Origin: Microbacterium esteraromaticum
GTDB lineage: Bacteria; Actinomycetota; Actinomycetes; Actinomycetales; Microbacteriaceae
Reading direction: 5' to 3'
Length of the DNA stretch: 64,000 bases
Assembly (NCBI RefSeq): GCF_900163815.1
Contig: NZ_FUKO01000019.1
Span: 537,715 to 601,714 of the forward strand
The stretch's first letter is position 1. Every line of letters begins with the position of its first letter. The notes under the pieces were generated by a model. That model was given only the letters and a program-made list of their open reading frames with translations, did no database searches and was not told where the DNA came from. This document shows positions 25,387 through 36,150 of the stretch, one piece after another. A program made the position numbers and the translations under genes.

Positions 25387-26616
25387 ATGTCACAGATACC
25401 ACCTCATTCTTCTCCGCCGAACTTGTTCCGTCTCGTCGGTCTGCCCTATTTCCTGATCGCGTTCGTCGCGCGCCTGCCGTTCGCGATGATGGTCGTCGGC
25501 GTACTCACCCTCGTCGTCACGGCCCGAGGGTCACTGTCGGTGGGCGGCCTCACCTCCGCGGCGGTCGGCGCCGGCACGGCGCTCATCGGTCCCTTCCTCG
25601 GCGCCGCCGCCGACCGATTCGGCCAGCGACCGGTGCTCGTCGCCTCCGCTGTGCTGAACTCGGCCATGCTGGCGGCGTTCGCCTTCGTCGTCTACAGTCC
25701 GGCATCCTTCACGCTGGTGCTGCTCGCTGGCTTCGCGATCGGTGCCACTGCGCCTCAGGTGTCGCCGATGTCTCGTTCGCGGCTGGTCACGATCATCGAC
25801 GAGCGGATGCCGCAGGCGCAGCGCCCCCGCACCACATCGGCGACGATGTCCTACGAATCCGCTGCCGATGAGACGGTGTTCGTGTTCGGGCCGTTCCTCG
25901 TCGGCATCCTGGCATCCTTCATCGCGCCATGGGTGCCGATCGCCGCGGCATCCGCACTCACGCTGATCTTCGTCGGGGCCTTCGCGCTGCATCCGACCGC
26001 GCGTCACGTCTCGATCACCCGTGGCGCAGACGGCGCCGCACCCTCCGCGGTCTCTGAGCTGTTCCGCCCTGCCCTGCTGGTCGTCGTTGTGGGAATCTTC
26101 GGTGTGGGGCTGTTCTTCGGCACAACTCTCACCGCGTTGACGGCGTTCATGGCCGATCGCGGCGCGCCAGAGCAAGCGGGACTCCTGTACGGGGTGATGG
26201 GAATAGGCTCGGCGCTTCTCGCACTCGGAGTGGCCTGGCTCCCCGTGCGCTTCAGCCTGCACGCTCGCTGGCTGGTCTTCGGATCGATCTTCCTGATCGG
26301 GTCAGTGCTGGTCGCTACCGCACCTTCAGTGGGGATGATGATCGTCGCCCTCGCCCTGCTAGGGATCGGCGTCGGACCGACGCTGGTGACGCAGTACAGC
26401 CTGGGGGCGGCGCGCAGCCCGCTCGGCCGCTCGGCGACCGTCATGACCATGCTCGGCTCCGGTGTCGTTGTGGGGCAGGCAGTCGGGGCAGCGGTCACGG
26501 GTGAGCTGGCAGAGAGCATCGGAACGCACGCCGCGCTGCTGATGCCACTGGTCGCGTCCGCTGTCGTGGTGGGCGCGGGCATCGTGAACCGTCTGCTCAC
26601 GCCGATTCAGCGCTGA
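25387..26616 (+). CDS. MFS transporter (about 12 TM)
   Basis: A 409-aa integral membrane protein with about 12 hydrophobic segments. The loop 2-3 motif GAAADRFGQRPVLV matches the MFS signature. Conserved family features include ATAPQVSPMSRSRLV and a mid-protein cytoplasmic loop near HPTARHVSITRG. Substrate is unknown. The ATG at 25387 has only weak ribosome-site support, and the leader before it contains a possible short upstream frame. Confidence 0.85.
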   Translation: MSQIPPHSSPPNLFRLVGLPYFLIAFVARLPFAMMVVGVLTLVVTARGSLSVGGLTSAAVGAGTALIGPFLGAAADRFGQRPVLVASAVLNSAMLAAFAFVVYSPASFTLVLLAGFAIGATAPQVSPMSRSRLVTIIDERMPQAQRPRTTSATMSYESAADETVFVFGPFLVGILASFIAPWVPIAAASALTLIFVGAFALHPTARHVSITRGADGAAPSAVSELFRPALLVVVVGIFGVGLFFGTTLTALTAFMADRGAPEQAGLLYGVMGIGSALLALGVAWLPVRFSLHARWLVFGSIFLIGSVLVATAPSVGMMIVALALLGIGVGPTLVTQYSLGAARSPLGRSATVMTMLGSGVVVGQAVGAAVTGELAESIGTHAALLMPLVASAVVVGAGIVNRLLTPIQR

Positions 26617-26663
26617 CTTCTCCAGCGCTGGGTAACCTGTGAGTAACCAGCAGAGGAGTCTCC

Positions 26664-28097
26664 GTGACCACCGCAGAGTTCGTCATCGTCGCCAACCGTC
26701 TTCCCGTCGACCGCGTCATCACCCCCGATGGGGAAGAGATCTGGCGGACGTCGCCCGGAGGCCTGGTCGCAGCCCTTGAGCCGGTGATGCACGGTGTCGA
26801 TGGCGCCTGGGTCGGATGGGCGGGAGTCGCCGGCCTCGAACTCTCGCCGTTCGAGGCGAACGACATCAGACTGATTCCGGTTTCGCTCAGCGAGCAGGAG
26901 GTGCAGGAGTACTACGAAGGCTTCTCGAACGACACGATCTGGCCGCTTTATCACGACGTGATCGCGCCGCCGCAGTACCACCGGGAATGGTGGGACGCGT
27001 ACATGAACGTGAATCTGCGCTTCGCCACCGCCGCCGCTGATGCCGTCGCGCAGGGCGGCACCGTCTGGGTGCACGACTACCAGCTGCAGCTCGTGCCGGA
27101 GATGGTGCGGGCGCTGCGCCCCGATGTCACCATCGGCTATTTCCACCACATCCCTTTCCCCGCGCACGGCCTCTACGCACAGCTGCCCTGGCGTGATCAG
27201 GTGCTGCGCGGGCTGCTCGGGGCCGACGTCATCGGCTTCCAGCGCACCCAGGACGCGACGAACTTCCTGATGGCCGTCAAGCGCCGGCTGGGGGTAGAGA
27301 CGAAGTCCTCGACCGTGCTGCTGCCCGACGGGCGCAGGCCGCAGGCGAAAGCCTTTCCGATCTCCATCGACACCGCGCCGTACATCGAACTGGCGAAGCG
27401 TCCCGATATCCAGGCGCGTGCGGTCGAGATCCGCGAGGGGCTCGGCAACCCGAAGTGCATCCTGCTCGGTGTCGACCGGCTCGATTACACGAAGGGCATC
27501 CGCCACCGCATCAAGGCGTACGGAGAGCTGCTCGACCAGGGGCACATCTCTGTCGAGGATGTCGCCTTCATCCAGGTGGCGAGCCCGAGTCGTGAGCGCG
27601 TCGACGCATACATGCACCTGCGTGACGAGGTCGAACTCGCGACCGGGCGGATCAACGGCAGCCACGATACTCTCGGCCACACGGCCATCCGGTACCTGCA
27701 TCAGGGCTACCCGCGCGAGGAGATGGTGGCGATGTATCTGGCAGCCGATGTCATGCTGGTCACCGCGCTGCGCGATGGAATGAACCTGGTCGCGAAAGAA
27801 TACGTCGCCACGCGAGCCGACAATCGTGGCGTTCTCGTGCTCAGCGAGTTCACCGGGGCAGCGGACGAACTGCGCCAAGCCGTGCGCGTGAACCCGCACG
27901 ACATCGAAGGGCTGAAGGATGCGATCTGCGCGGCCATCGAGATGCCGCGCGAAGAGCAGAGCAAGCGCATGCGCTCGCTGCGCAAGCGCGTGCTCACGCA
28001 CGACGTGAAGGCCTGGTCGCACTCCTTCCTCAAGGCCCTCGACCATGCCAGCCGCGCTCGCCACCCGCAGCAGAAGACTCACCTGGAGGATCGATGA
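26664..28097 (+). CDS. otsA: Alpha,alpha-trehalose-phosphate synthase OtsA
   Basis: A GT20 glycosyltransferase joining UDP- (or GDP-) glucose and glucose-6-phosphate into trehalose-6-phosphate, a compatible-solute pathway. The 477-aa length is standard. Signatures are VIVANRLPVDR, WVHDYQLQLVPEMVR (H137 region), GYFHHIPFPAHGLY, GFQRTQDATNF, GVDRLDYTKGI and LRDGMNLVAKEYVA. The GTG start has GAGGAG 5 nt upstream. The stop overlaps the otsB ATG by 4 bp. Confidence 0.97.
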   Translation: MTTAEFVIVANRLPVDRVITPDGEEIWRTSPGGLVAALEPVMHGVDGAWVGWAGVAGLELSPFEANDIRLIPVSLSEQEVQEYYEGFSNDTIWPLYHDVIAPPQYHREWWDAYMNVNLRFATAAADAVAQGGTVWVHDYQLQLVPEMVRALRPDVTIGYFHHIPFPAHGLYAQLPWRDQVLRGLLGADVIGFQRTQDATNFLMAVKRRLGVETKSSTVLLPDGRRPQAKAFPISIDTAPYIELAKRPDIQARAVEIREGLGNPKCILLGVDRLDYTKGIRHRIKAYGELLDQGHISVEDVAFIQVASPSRERVDAYMHLRDEVELATGRINGSHDTLGHTAIRYLHQGYPREEMVAMYLAADVMLVTALRDGMNLVAKEYVATRADNRGVLVLSEFTGAADELRQAVRVNPHDIEGLKDAICAAIEMPREEQSKRMRSLRKRVLTHDVKAWSHSFLKALDHASRARHPQQKTHLEDR

Positions 28098-28891
28098 CCC
28101 GCACCTGGACACCGGATGCCCACGACGTCGCCGTCAGCGAGATCGCGCGCACCCCGCGACTGCTGATCGCCCTGGACTTCGATGGCACAGCATCCGAGCT
28201 CGTGCCCGACCCGATGTCCGCCCGGGCCGTGCCCGAGGTCAAGGCTGCTGTTGCTCGGCTCGCGGCTCTACCGGAGACGACGATCGCCTACGTCTCGGGC
28301 CGGAGTCTGGTGCACCTGCGAGAGATCGCCGAACACGACGACGACTCCGCCGTCGTGCTGGCGGGGTCCCACGGTGCGGAGTACTGGTATCCCGGAGCGG
28401 GCGGATCGGATGCCGACGACGCGGCGCACGATCGCGAACTCCGCGAGGCGCTGTTCATCGAGCTCGAATCGCTGCTGCAGACATACGAGGGTGTGGAGCT
28501 GGAGCGCAAGACGCTCGGCATCGGCATCCACGGGCGCCGGGCAGATCCTGCGGTCGAGCGGGAGGCCTTCTCTGCCGTCGATGATCTGATGTCGCGCCGT
28601 GCACCGCAGTGGCGCCGCCGCACGGGCGATCGGATCCTCGAATTCTCGTCCCGCGACGAGGGCAAGGATGCCGCGATCGAGGTGCTGCGCGAGCACACCG
28701 GCGCCACCGGCATCCTCTTCGCCGGCGACGACGTCACCGATGAGGACGCCCTGAGCGTTCTGCGAGGAGGAGATCTCGGTGTCCGGGTGGGGGAGGGCGA
28801 GACGGCTGCGACGCTTCGTGTGGACTCTCCACAGGAGATCGCACTGCTTCTGGGCGTCATCGCGGATGAACGGGCGCGCCGTCGGGAATAG
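28094..28891 (+). CDS. otsB: Trehalose-6-phosphatase OtsB
   Basis: A 265-aa HAD-superfamily phosphatase that removes phosphate from the OtsA product. Motif I is ALDFDGTASEL with nucleophile D28 and acid D30. YVSGRS holds motif II, and GDDVTDEDAL near residue 216 is motif IV. Overlap with otsA makes a two-gene operon. The last codons contain the -10 element of ilvD. Confidence 0.96.
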   Translation: MTRTWTPDAHDVAVSEIARTPRLLIALDFDGTASELVPDPMSARAVPEVKAAVARLAALPETTIAYVSGRSLVHLREIAEHDDDSAVVLAGSHGAEYWYPGAGGSDADDAAHDRELREALFIELESLLQTYEGVELERKTLGIGIHGRRADPAVEREAFSAVDDLMSRRAPQWRRRTGDRILEFSSRDEGKDAAIEVLREHTGATGILFAGDDVTDEDALSVLRGGDLGVRVGEGETAATLRVDSPQEIALLLGVIADERARRRE

Positions 28892-28894
28892 ACT
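28889..28894 (+). promoter_or_regulatory. -10 hexamer TAGACT, probable leaderless ilvD promoter
   Basis: TAGACT is followed by 6 nt and the ilvD ATG at 28901, overlapping the otsB stop codon. ilvD is therefore probably expressed independently of otsAB. Confidence 0.6.
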
Positions 28895-28900
28895 GCCGTC

Positions 28901-30634
28901 ATGTCCTCCCGCGAACCTCACTCCGGCGCGCCCGCCACGCCCTCAGAATTTGACATCAAACCCCGCAGCCGCGTCGTCACCGACGGCATCGAGGCGACGA
29001 CGTCGCGCGGAATGCTCCGCGCGGTCGGCATGGGAGACGACGACTGGGACAAGCCGCAGATCGGCATCGCCTCGAGTTGGAATGAGATCACCCCCTGCAA
29101 CCTGAGCCTGGACAGGCTCGCGCAGGGCGCGAAGGAGGGCGTGCACTCCGGCGGCGGCTACCCGCTGCAGTTCGGCACGATCTCCGTCTCGGACGGCATC
29201 TCGATGGGCCACGAGGGCATGCACTTCTCGCTCGTCTCGCGCGAGGTCATCGCCGACTCGGTCGAGACGGTGATGATGGCCGAGCGCCTCGACGGCAGTG
29301 TGCTGCTCGCCGGCTGCGACAAGTCGATCCCTGGCATGCTCATGGCCAGCGCCCGTCTCGGACTCTCCAGCGTTTTCCTCTACGCCGGATCGATCGCACC
29401 CGGCTGGGTGAAGCTGTCCGATGGCACCGAGAAAGACATCACGATCATCGATTCGTTCGAGGGCGTCGGCGCGTGCCGCGCTGGCCGGATGACCGAAGAG
29501 GACCTCAAGCGCATCGAGTGCGCGTTCGCTCCCGGTGAAGGCGCCTGCGGTGGCATGTACACCGCCAACACCATGGCATCCGTCGCCGAAGCCCTGGGCC
29601 TGAGCATGCCGGGCTCGGCTGCGCCGCCCTCGGCAGACCGTCGCCGGGACTTCTACGCGCACCGCTCCGGCGAAGCCGTCGTGAACCTGCTGCGCCAGGG
29701 CATCACCACGAAGGACATCCTGACCAAGGAGTCTTTCGAGAACGCGATCGCGCTGGCGATGGCGCTCGGTGGTTCGACGAACGTCGTGCTGCACCTGCTC
29801 GCCATCGCCCGTGAGGCGGAGGTCGAGCTGGACCTCCACGACTTCAACCGCATCGGCGACAAGACGCCGCACATCGCCGACATGAAGCCGTTCGGCAACT
29901 ACGTCATGAACGACGTCGACCGCCACGGCGGAATCCCCGTGATCATGAAGGCGATGCTCGACGAGGGACTCATCCACGGCGATGCGCTCACCGTCACCGG
30001 AAAGACCGTCGCCGAGAACCTGCGTGAGCTGAATCCCGACCCCATCGACGGCGAGGTCATCCACACCTTCGACAACCCCATCCACGCTTCCGGGGGCATC
30101 ACCATCCTGCACGGCTCGATGGCGCCTGAGGGTGCCGTCGTGAAGTCGGCCGGCTTCGACGCTGACGTGTTCGAGGGACCCGCCCGGGTGTTCGAGCGCG
30201 AGCGCGGGGCCATGGATGCACTGGCTGCCGGCGAGATCAACGCCGGAGATGTCGTCGTGATCCGCTACGAAGGCCCCAAGGGCGGCCCTGGCATGCGCGA
30301 GATGCTCGCGATCACCGGAGCTATCAAGGGCGCGGGGCTCGGAAAAGATGTACTACTCTTGACAGACGGACGATTCTCAGGCGGCACAACCGGCCTGTGC
30401 ATCGGCCACATAGCACCCGAAGCGGTGGACGCTGGTCCGATCGCCTTCGTGCGCGATGGTGATCTGATACGGGTCGATATCGCGGCTCGCTCCCTCGAGC
30501 TACTCGTCGAGGACGCAGAGCTGAGCTCCCGCCGCTCAGGCTGGGAGCCGCTACCTCCGCGCTACACCCGTGGTGTCCTCGCCAAGTACTCCCGTCTCGT
30601 GCGCTCGGCCGCGCAGGGCGCGACGACCGGCTGA
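28901..30634 (+). CDS. ilvD: Dihydroxy-acid dehydratase IlvD
   Basis: This Fe-S dehydratase makes 2-keto acids in valine/isoleucine synthesis. The 577-aa protein has cluster cysteines in [25 protein letters not shown] and [14 protein letters not shown]. The C-terminal [16 protein letters not shown] is intact. Length and motifs fit the IlvD/Edd family, closer to IlvD. It lies 46 nt upstream of ilvB, so read-through is likely. Confidence 0.97.
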   Translation: MSSREPHSGAPATPSEFDIKPRSRVVTDGIEATTSRGMLRAVGMGDDDWDKPQIGIASSWNEITPCNLSLDRLAQGAKEGVHSGGGYPLQFGTISVSDGISMGHEGMHFSLVSREVIADSVETVMMAERLDGSVLLAGCDKSIPGMLMASARLGLSSVFLYAGSIAPGWVKLSDGTEKDITIIDSFEGVGACRAGRMTEEDLKRIECAFAPGEGACGGMYTANTMASVAEALGLSMPGSAAPPSADRRRDFYAHRSGEAVVNLLRQGITTKDILTKESFENAIALAMALGGSTNVVLHLLAIAREAEVELDLHDFNRIGDKTPHIADMKPFGNYVMNDVDRHGGIPVIMKAMLDEGLIHGDALTVTGKTVAENLRELNPDPIDGEVIHTFDNPIHASGGITILHGSMAPEGAVVKSAGFDADVFEGPARVFERERGAMDALAAGEINAGDVVVIRYEGPKGGPGMREMLAITGAIKGAGLGKDVLLLTDGRFSGGTTGLCIGHIAPEAVDAGPIAFVRDGDLIRVDIAARSLELLVEDAELSSRRSGWEPLPPRYTRGVLAKYSRLVRSAAQGATTG

Positions 30635-30680
30635 CCCGGGTTCTCGGACATTCGATTTCGACAGACACCTGAGGAATGAC

Positions 30681-32483
30681 ATGACTGCTGATTCCGCAAC
30701 CGCCGTGCCGCGGCCGCCCGCTCGGGCCGCCGCGAGCCCCGAGATCACCGGGGCCGAGGCTGTCGTCCGCTCGCTCGAGAAGCTGGGCGTAACCGACGTC
30801 TTCGGCATTCCCGGCGGCGCGATCCTCCCGGTCTATGACCCGCTGATGGACTCTTCGGACCTTCGCCACATTCTCGTGCGCCACGAACAGGGCGCTGGAC
30901 ACGCGGCCGAGGGCTACGCGTCGGCCAGCGGCAGAGTCGGCGTGTGCATCGCGACGTCGGGGCCCGGCGCGACGAACCTCGTCACGGCGATCGCCGATGC
31001 CCACATGGACTCGGTGCCGATGGTGGCGATCACGGGCCAGGTCTTCTCGACGCTGATGGGAACGGACGCCTTCCAGGAGGCTGACATCGTCGGCATCACC
31101 ATGCCGGTGACCAAGCACTCCTTCCTCGTGAAGGACGCCGCTGATATTCCGAGTGCCATCGCCGCCGCGTTCGAGATCGCCTCGACCGGTCGCCCGGGCC
31201 CGGTGCTCGTCGACATCACCAAGGATGCGCAGCAGGGCGTCGCCCCGTTCATCTGGCCGCCGAAGATCGACCTGCCCGGATACCGTCCGGTGACGAAGGC
31301 GCACGGCAAGCAGATCCAGGCGGCAGCGACGATGCTCGCTGAGGCCAAGAAGCCGGTTCTCTACGTCGGCGGCGGCGTCATCCGCGGCTGCGCGTCGGCA
31401 GAGCTCCTGACTCTCGCAGAGTCCACGGGCGCGCCGATCGTCACCACGCTGATGGCGCGCGGGGCGTTCCCGGATTCGCACCCGCAGCACCTGGGCATGC
31501 CGGGCATGCACGGTACGGTTCCGGCCGTGCTCGCGCTGCAGGAGGCCGACCTGCTGATCTCGCTCGGCGCGCGCTTCGACGACCGTGTCACCGGCCGCGC
31601 CGCGCTGTTCGCACCGAACGCGAAGGTCGTGCACGTCGATATCGACCCGGCGGAGATCTCGAAGATCCGCGTCGCGGATGTGCCGATCGTCGGCGACGTG
31701 CGCGACGTGCTGGTCGATCTCGACACCGCCTTCCGCGGCACGATGGCGGGCCGCAAGCCTGATACGGAGGAATGGTGGTCGTACCTCGACGGGCTGAAGT
31801 CTGAGTTCCCCCTCGGCTTCGCGCCGACGACCGATGGTCTGCTGGCACCCCAGCAGGTCATTCAGCGCATCGGCGAGATGACCGGCCCGGAGGCCGTGTA
31901 CGCGGCAGGAGTCGGCCAGCATCAGATGTGGGCGGCGCAGTTCATCAAGTACGAGCGACCCAACTCCTGGCTCAACTCCGGGGGAGCGGGCACGATGGGC
32001 TACTCCGTGCCCGCTGCAATGGGCGCGAAGGTCGCCGAACCGGACCGCGTGGTCTGGTCGATCGACGGCGACGGATGCTTCCAGATGACCAACCAGGAAC
32101 TCGCAACCTGCGTCATCAACAACATCCCGATCAAGGTCGCGATCATCAACAACTCCTCGTTGGGGATGGTCCGCCAGTGGCAGACGCTGTTCTACGACGG
32201 CCGCCACTCGAACACCGACCTCAACACCGGGCACGGCACGATAAGGATTCCCGACTTCGTCAAGCTCGCGGAGGCCTATGGATGCCTCGCACTGCGGGTG
32301 GAGACCGAGGATGAGATGGATGCTGCCATCCAGACCGCGCTCGACACCAATGACCGCCCCGTCGTGATCGACTTCGTCGTCAGTGCGGATGCAATGGTCT
32401 GGCCGATGGTTCCACAGGGTGTCAGCAACAGCTACGTCCAGTACGCACGCGATCACGCGCCCGCATTCGATGAGGAGATCTGA
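30681..32483 (+). CDS. ilvB: Acetolactate synthase large subunit IlvB
   Basis: A ThDP- and FAD-dependent enzyme for the first common step of branched-chain synthesis. The 600-aa protein has the cofactor-activating glutamate E69 in [14 protein letters not shown], the FAD-region [11 protein letters not shown], and the ThDP/Mg motif [15 protein letters not shown] with downstream [12 protein letters not shown]. The ATG at 30681 has GAGGA 5 nt upstream; longer starts run back into ilvD. The next gene is the regulatory subunit 3 nt on. Confidence 0.97.
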   Translation: MTADSATAVPRPPARAAASPEITGAEAVVRSLEKLGVTDVFGIPGGAILPVYDPLMDSSDLRHILVRHEQGAGHAAEGYASASGRVGVCIATSGPGATNLVTAIADAHMDSVPMVAITGQVFSTLMGTDAFQEADIVGITMPVTKHSFLVKDAADIPSAIAAAFEIASTGRPGPVLVDITKDAQQGVAPFIWPPKIDLPGYRPVTKAHGKQIQAAATMLAEAKKPVLYVGGGVIRGCASAELLTLAESTGAPIVTTLMARGAFPDSHPQHLGMPGMHGTVPAVLALQEADLLISLGARFDDRVTGRAALFAPNAKVVHVDIDPAEISKIRVADVPIVGDVRDVLVDLDTAFRGTMAGRKPDTEEWWSYLDGLKSEFPLGFAPTTDGLLAPQQVIQRIGEMTGPEAVYAAGVGQHQMWAAQFIKYERPNSWLNSGGAGTMGYSVPAAMGAKVAEPDRVVWSIDGDGCFQMTNQELATCVINNIPIKVAIINNSSLGMVRQWQTLFYDGRHSNTDLNTGHGTIRIPDFVKLAEAYGCLALRVETEDEMDAAIQTALDTNDRPVVIDFVVSADAMVWPMVPQGVSNSYVQYARDHAPAFDEEI

Positions 32484-32486
32484 GTC

Positions 32487-34066
<1,580 letters not shown>

Positions 34067-34086
34067 TCCGCAGCATCCGCTAGACA

Positions 34087-34122
34087 AAAGGGCCGGTCTC
34101 AGTTCACTGAGACCGGCCCTTT
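34087..34122. terminator. Bidirectional intrinsic terminator after ilvC
   Basis: A 17-bp perfect inverted repeat AAAGGGCCGGTCTCAGT with ACTGAGACCGGCCCTTT and minimal loop. A and T tracts on its ends can serve both ilvC and the convergent gene at 34135. Confidence 0.9.
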
Positions 34123-34134
34123 GCATATCCGCGC

Positions 34135-35076
34135 TTACTCGGCGGGAGCATCCTCGACGACGATAGGCGCGTCAGCGGGGTCGGCCCACACCGGCTGGGG
34201 CAGCAGCGTGTCGACGTTGCCGGCCTGGATCTCACGCAGCGCATCGGCGATCTCATCGGCGTTCTCCGGCACGGTCAGATCGCATGCGCGCATCTCGGAT
34301 GCGAACTTCAGCGTCAGTCGCTGCTTGCCTGCTTCGACTGCCTCTGCCGTCGTGCCGGTGATCTTCTCGCTGCCGGTCTGGATATCCGACACCTGATCGC
34401 ACACGTGGTAGACGGACCCTCCGGCAACCCATACGACCTCATCCTGTCCGAGCAGCTGGATGACAGCGGACTGGTCGGCGGTGTACTGCTCGACGGATGC
34501 CGGATTGAAGTCGATGCCGAACATGACGGCGACAGCAGCCAGCACGATGCCGACGATGCCGGCGGTCGTCTTCTGGCCCTTGTCCATGTCCTTGTTCAAG
34601 AAGATGAGGATGATCAGCGGCAGGAAGGCGATGATCGCGATGATCGCGCCGAGCTGGTTCTGCACGAAGAAGCGCATCGTCTCCGACTTCCGCGCCGGAT
34701 CGAGGTGGTTCGCCTTCTTCCAGAGGATCGACCCGGTGATCGACAGCGCAGCGATGATGACGAGCATCACGATGAGAGTGATGAAGGCCCACTGCGGGAA
34801 CTGCGCCGTGGCGGTCGACTGCTCCAGGAGCCCGGTATCGGGGTTGCGCAGCAGCTGTCCGTCTTCGCCCACGAAGACGCGCTGGCGCAGCACCCAGAAG
34901 ATCGCCACGGCCTCGGTCGCGATCGCGATGATCCACAGCACGGCCGCGATCCAGCGGAAGGTCGTCGCCTTCGACTTCGCTGACGCTGTCGGCTTCCAAC
35001 TCGCGGGTGGCTCGGCGCTGCCGCCGTCCGCTGTGACGGGCTGTGCCGCGCCGGTCGTCTTCTTGCTCTGTGCCAC
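34135..35076 (-). CDS. Multispanning membrane protein of unknown function
   Basis: A 313-aa protein with a charged, Ala/Thr-rich N-terminal tail (about 1-45) and about four hydrophobic segments between 48 and 195 (FRWIAAVLWIIAIATEAVAIFW, FITLIVMLVIIAALSIT, IIAIIAFLPLIILIFL, AGIVGIVLAAVAVMFGI). A C-terminal extracytoplasmic domain contains two cysteines (YHVC, MRAC). The GTG at 35076 has AGGAGGA 6 nt upstream, clearly better than upstream in-frame starts. Function is unknown. Confidence 0.8.
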   Translation of the reverse strand: MAQSKKTTGAAQPVTADGGSAEPPASWKPTASAKSKATTFRWIAAVLWIIAIATEAVAIFWVLRQRVFVGEDGQLLRNPDTGLLEQSTATAQFPQWAFITLIVMLVIIAALSITGSILWKKANHLDPARKSETMRFFVQNQLGAIIAIIAFLPLIILIFLNKDMDKGQKTTAGIVGIVLAAVAVMFGIDFNPASVEQYTADQSAVIQLLGQDEVVWVAGGSVYHVCDQVSDIQTGSEKITGTTAEAVEAGKQRLTLKFASEMRACDLTVPENADEIADALREIQAGNVDTLLPQPVWADPADAPIVVEDAPAE

Positions 35077-35134
35077 GCTGTCCTCCTGAGTGGTGTCGCC
35101 CCTGATCCTAATGGGCGCGAGGGATCGACGTGGG

Positions 35135-35140
35135 TACGCT
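35135..35140 (+). promoter_or_regulatory. -10 hexamer TACGCT, probable leaderless promoter
   Basis: TACGCT is followed by GGGGAC and the ATG at 35147, with no separate ribosome site. Confidence 0.5.
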
Positions 35141-35146
35141 GGGGAC

Positions 35147-35647
35147 ATGAACCCCGACTCCGAGGATGACGCACTGAACTGGGATGGTGACGATGCTCTT
35201 GAGGCGCGCCGCCCGGCGCGTCGGCGCATCGATCCGGCGCCCGGCCGTCCCGGTGAGGTGAGAAGCGCGGATGCCGCGCATGCCGCCTCTTCTCTCGAGC
35301 CCGCCGCCACATCGGCAGCGCCCGCTGAACGGGCGCAGGAGCCACCGGGGCTCAGCACCGTCAGCCTGGTGCTGTTCGGCATCTTCGGAGGCATCTATCT
35401 GCTCTACACGGTGGGCTGGGCTGTCGGCGGACTCGGGCTGCAGACGCGGGTGATGTTCTTGATGCCGGGGCCGCTGTATCTCTCGGCGCTGGGGATCGCG
35501 GTGCTCGCGCCCGCGCTGTGGTTCGCGAGCGTGCTCGTGCTCACCCGTCACGCCAAGGATTGGATCCGGGTAGTCGGTCTCATCGTCGGGGCACTGCTGC
35601 TCGTACCCTGGCCGTTCGTCGTCGCCGGGGGAGGGGGAGTGCTGTGA
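35147..35647 (+). CDS. Membrane protein of unknown function
   Basis: A 166-aa protein with an acidic N-terminus (NPDSEDDALNWDGDDALEAR), a Pro/Ala-rich linker, and three hydrophobic segments from about residue 75 (VSLVLFGIFGGIYLLYTVGW, LYLSALGIAVLAPALWFASVLVL, VVGLIVGALLLVPWPFVVA). Its stop overlaps the next GTG by 4 bp, so the two membrane proteins are probably made together. It was read as leaderless from 35147. Confidence 0.75.
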   Translation: MNPDSEDDALNWDGDDALEARRPARRRIDPAPGRPGEVRSADAAHAASSLEPAATSAAPAERAQEPPGLSTVSLVLFGIFGGIYLLYTVGWAVGGLGLQTRVMFLMPGPLYLSALGIAVLAPALWFASVLVLTRHAKDWIRVVGLIVGALLLVPWPFVVAGGGGVL

Positions 35648-36012
35648 GTGACAACGTCGAAAGTGGTGACGTGCGCGTGAGCGGAGGTCAGCAGAGTCCT
35701 GGTCGCCTGCGCAGTTTCATGCACGGTCTTCTCACGGGCTTCTTCGGACTTGCCTATGCGTTCGTCACCTGGAACGCGGCCTTCTATCTCGTGCAGATGG
35801 CGCAGCTCGGGATCAGCGGATACGGCTGGGTCGTCCTGCTTCTGCCGGTGATCGTGCCGATCATCGTCTTCGTCATCGCACTTGCGCTCACTCGCAAACG
35901 CCCGCTGGGCGCCTTCATCATCGTGATGCTCGGCGGACTCGGACTCAGCGCGGTTTTCTGGCTGAACACGCTCAGCTACGCGATTCGCAACGCGGAGTCG
36001 CTGCTGAGCTGA
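35644..36012 (+). CDS. Membrane protein of unknown function, coupled to upstream gene
   Basis: A 122-aa protein starting at a GTG within the upstream stop (GTGA). A hydrophilic N-terminus of about 25 residues is followed by three hydrophobic segments (GFFGLAYAFVTWNAAFYLVQM, WVVLLLPVIVPIIVFVIALAL, AFIIVMLGGLGLSAVFWL). No family is recognised. Confidence 0.75.
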   Translation: MSDNVESGDVRVSGGQQSPGRLRSFMHGLLTGFFGLAYAFVTWNAAFYLVQMAQLGISGYGWVVLLLPVIVPIIVFVIALALTRKRPLGAFIIVMLGGLGLSAVFWLNTLSYAIRNAESLLS

Positions 36013-36150
36013 TCGAACCATCAGTCGAAGGGGCGAACGTCACACCGTCAGATCGGGTCGTTGCACTGCGGTAAAGTGTGACCGATCGCGCCCCCGACGG
36101 TGTGCGGCGCATCGGCTACCTCCACCTGTCGTCATCCCAGAAGGAAATCT

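Noticed and set aside
25296..25871. Open frame beginning MAFHQPC that runs into the MFS gene
   Set aside because: After its first codons it is an Arg-rich out-of-frame reading of the transporter sequence.
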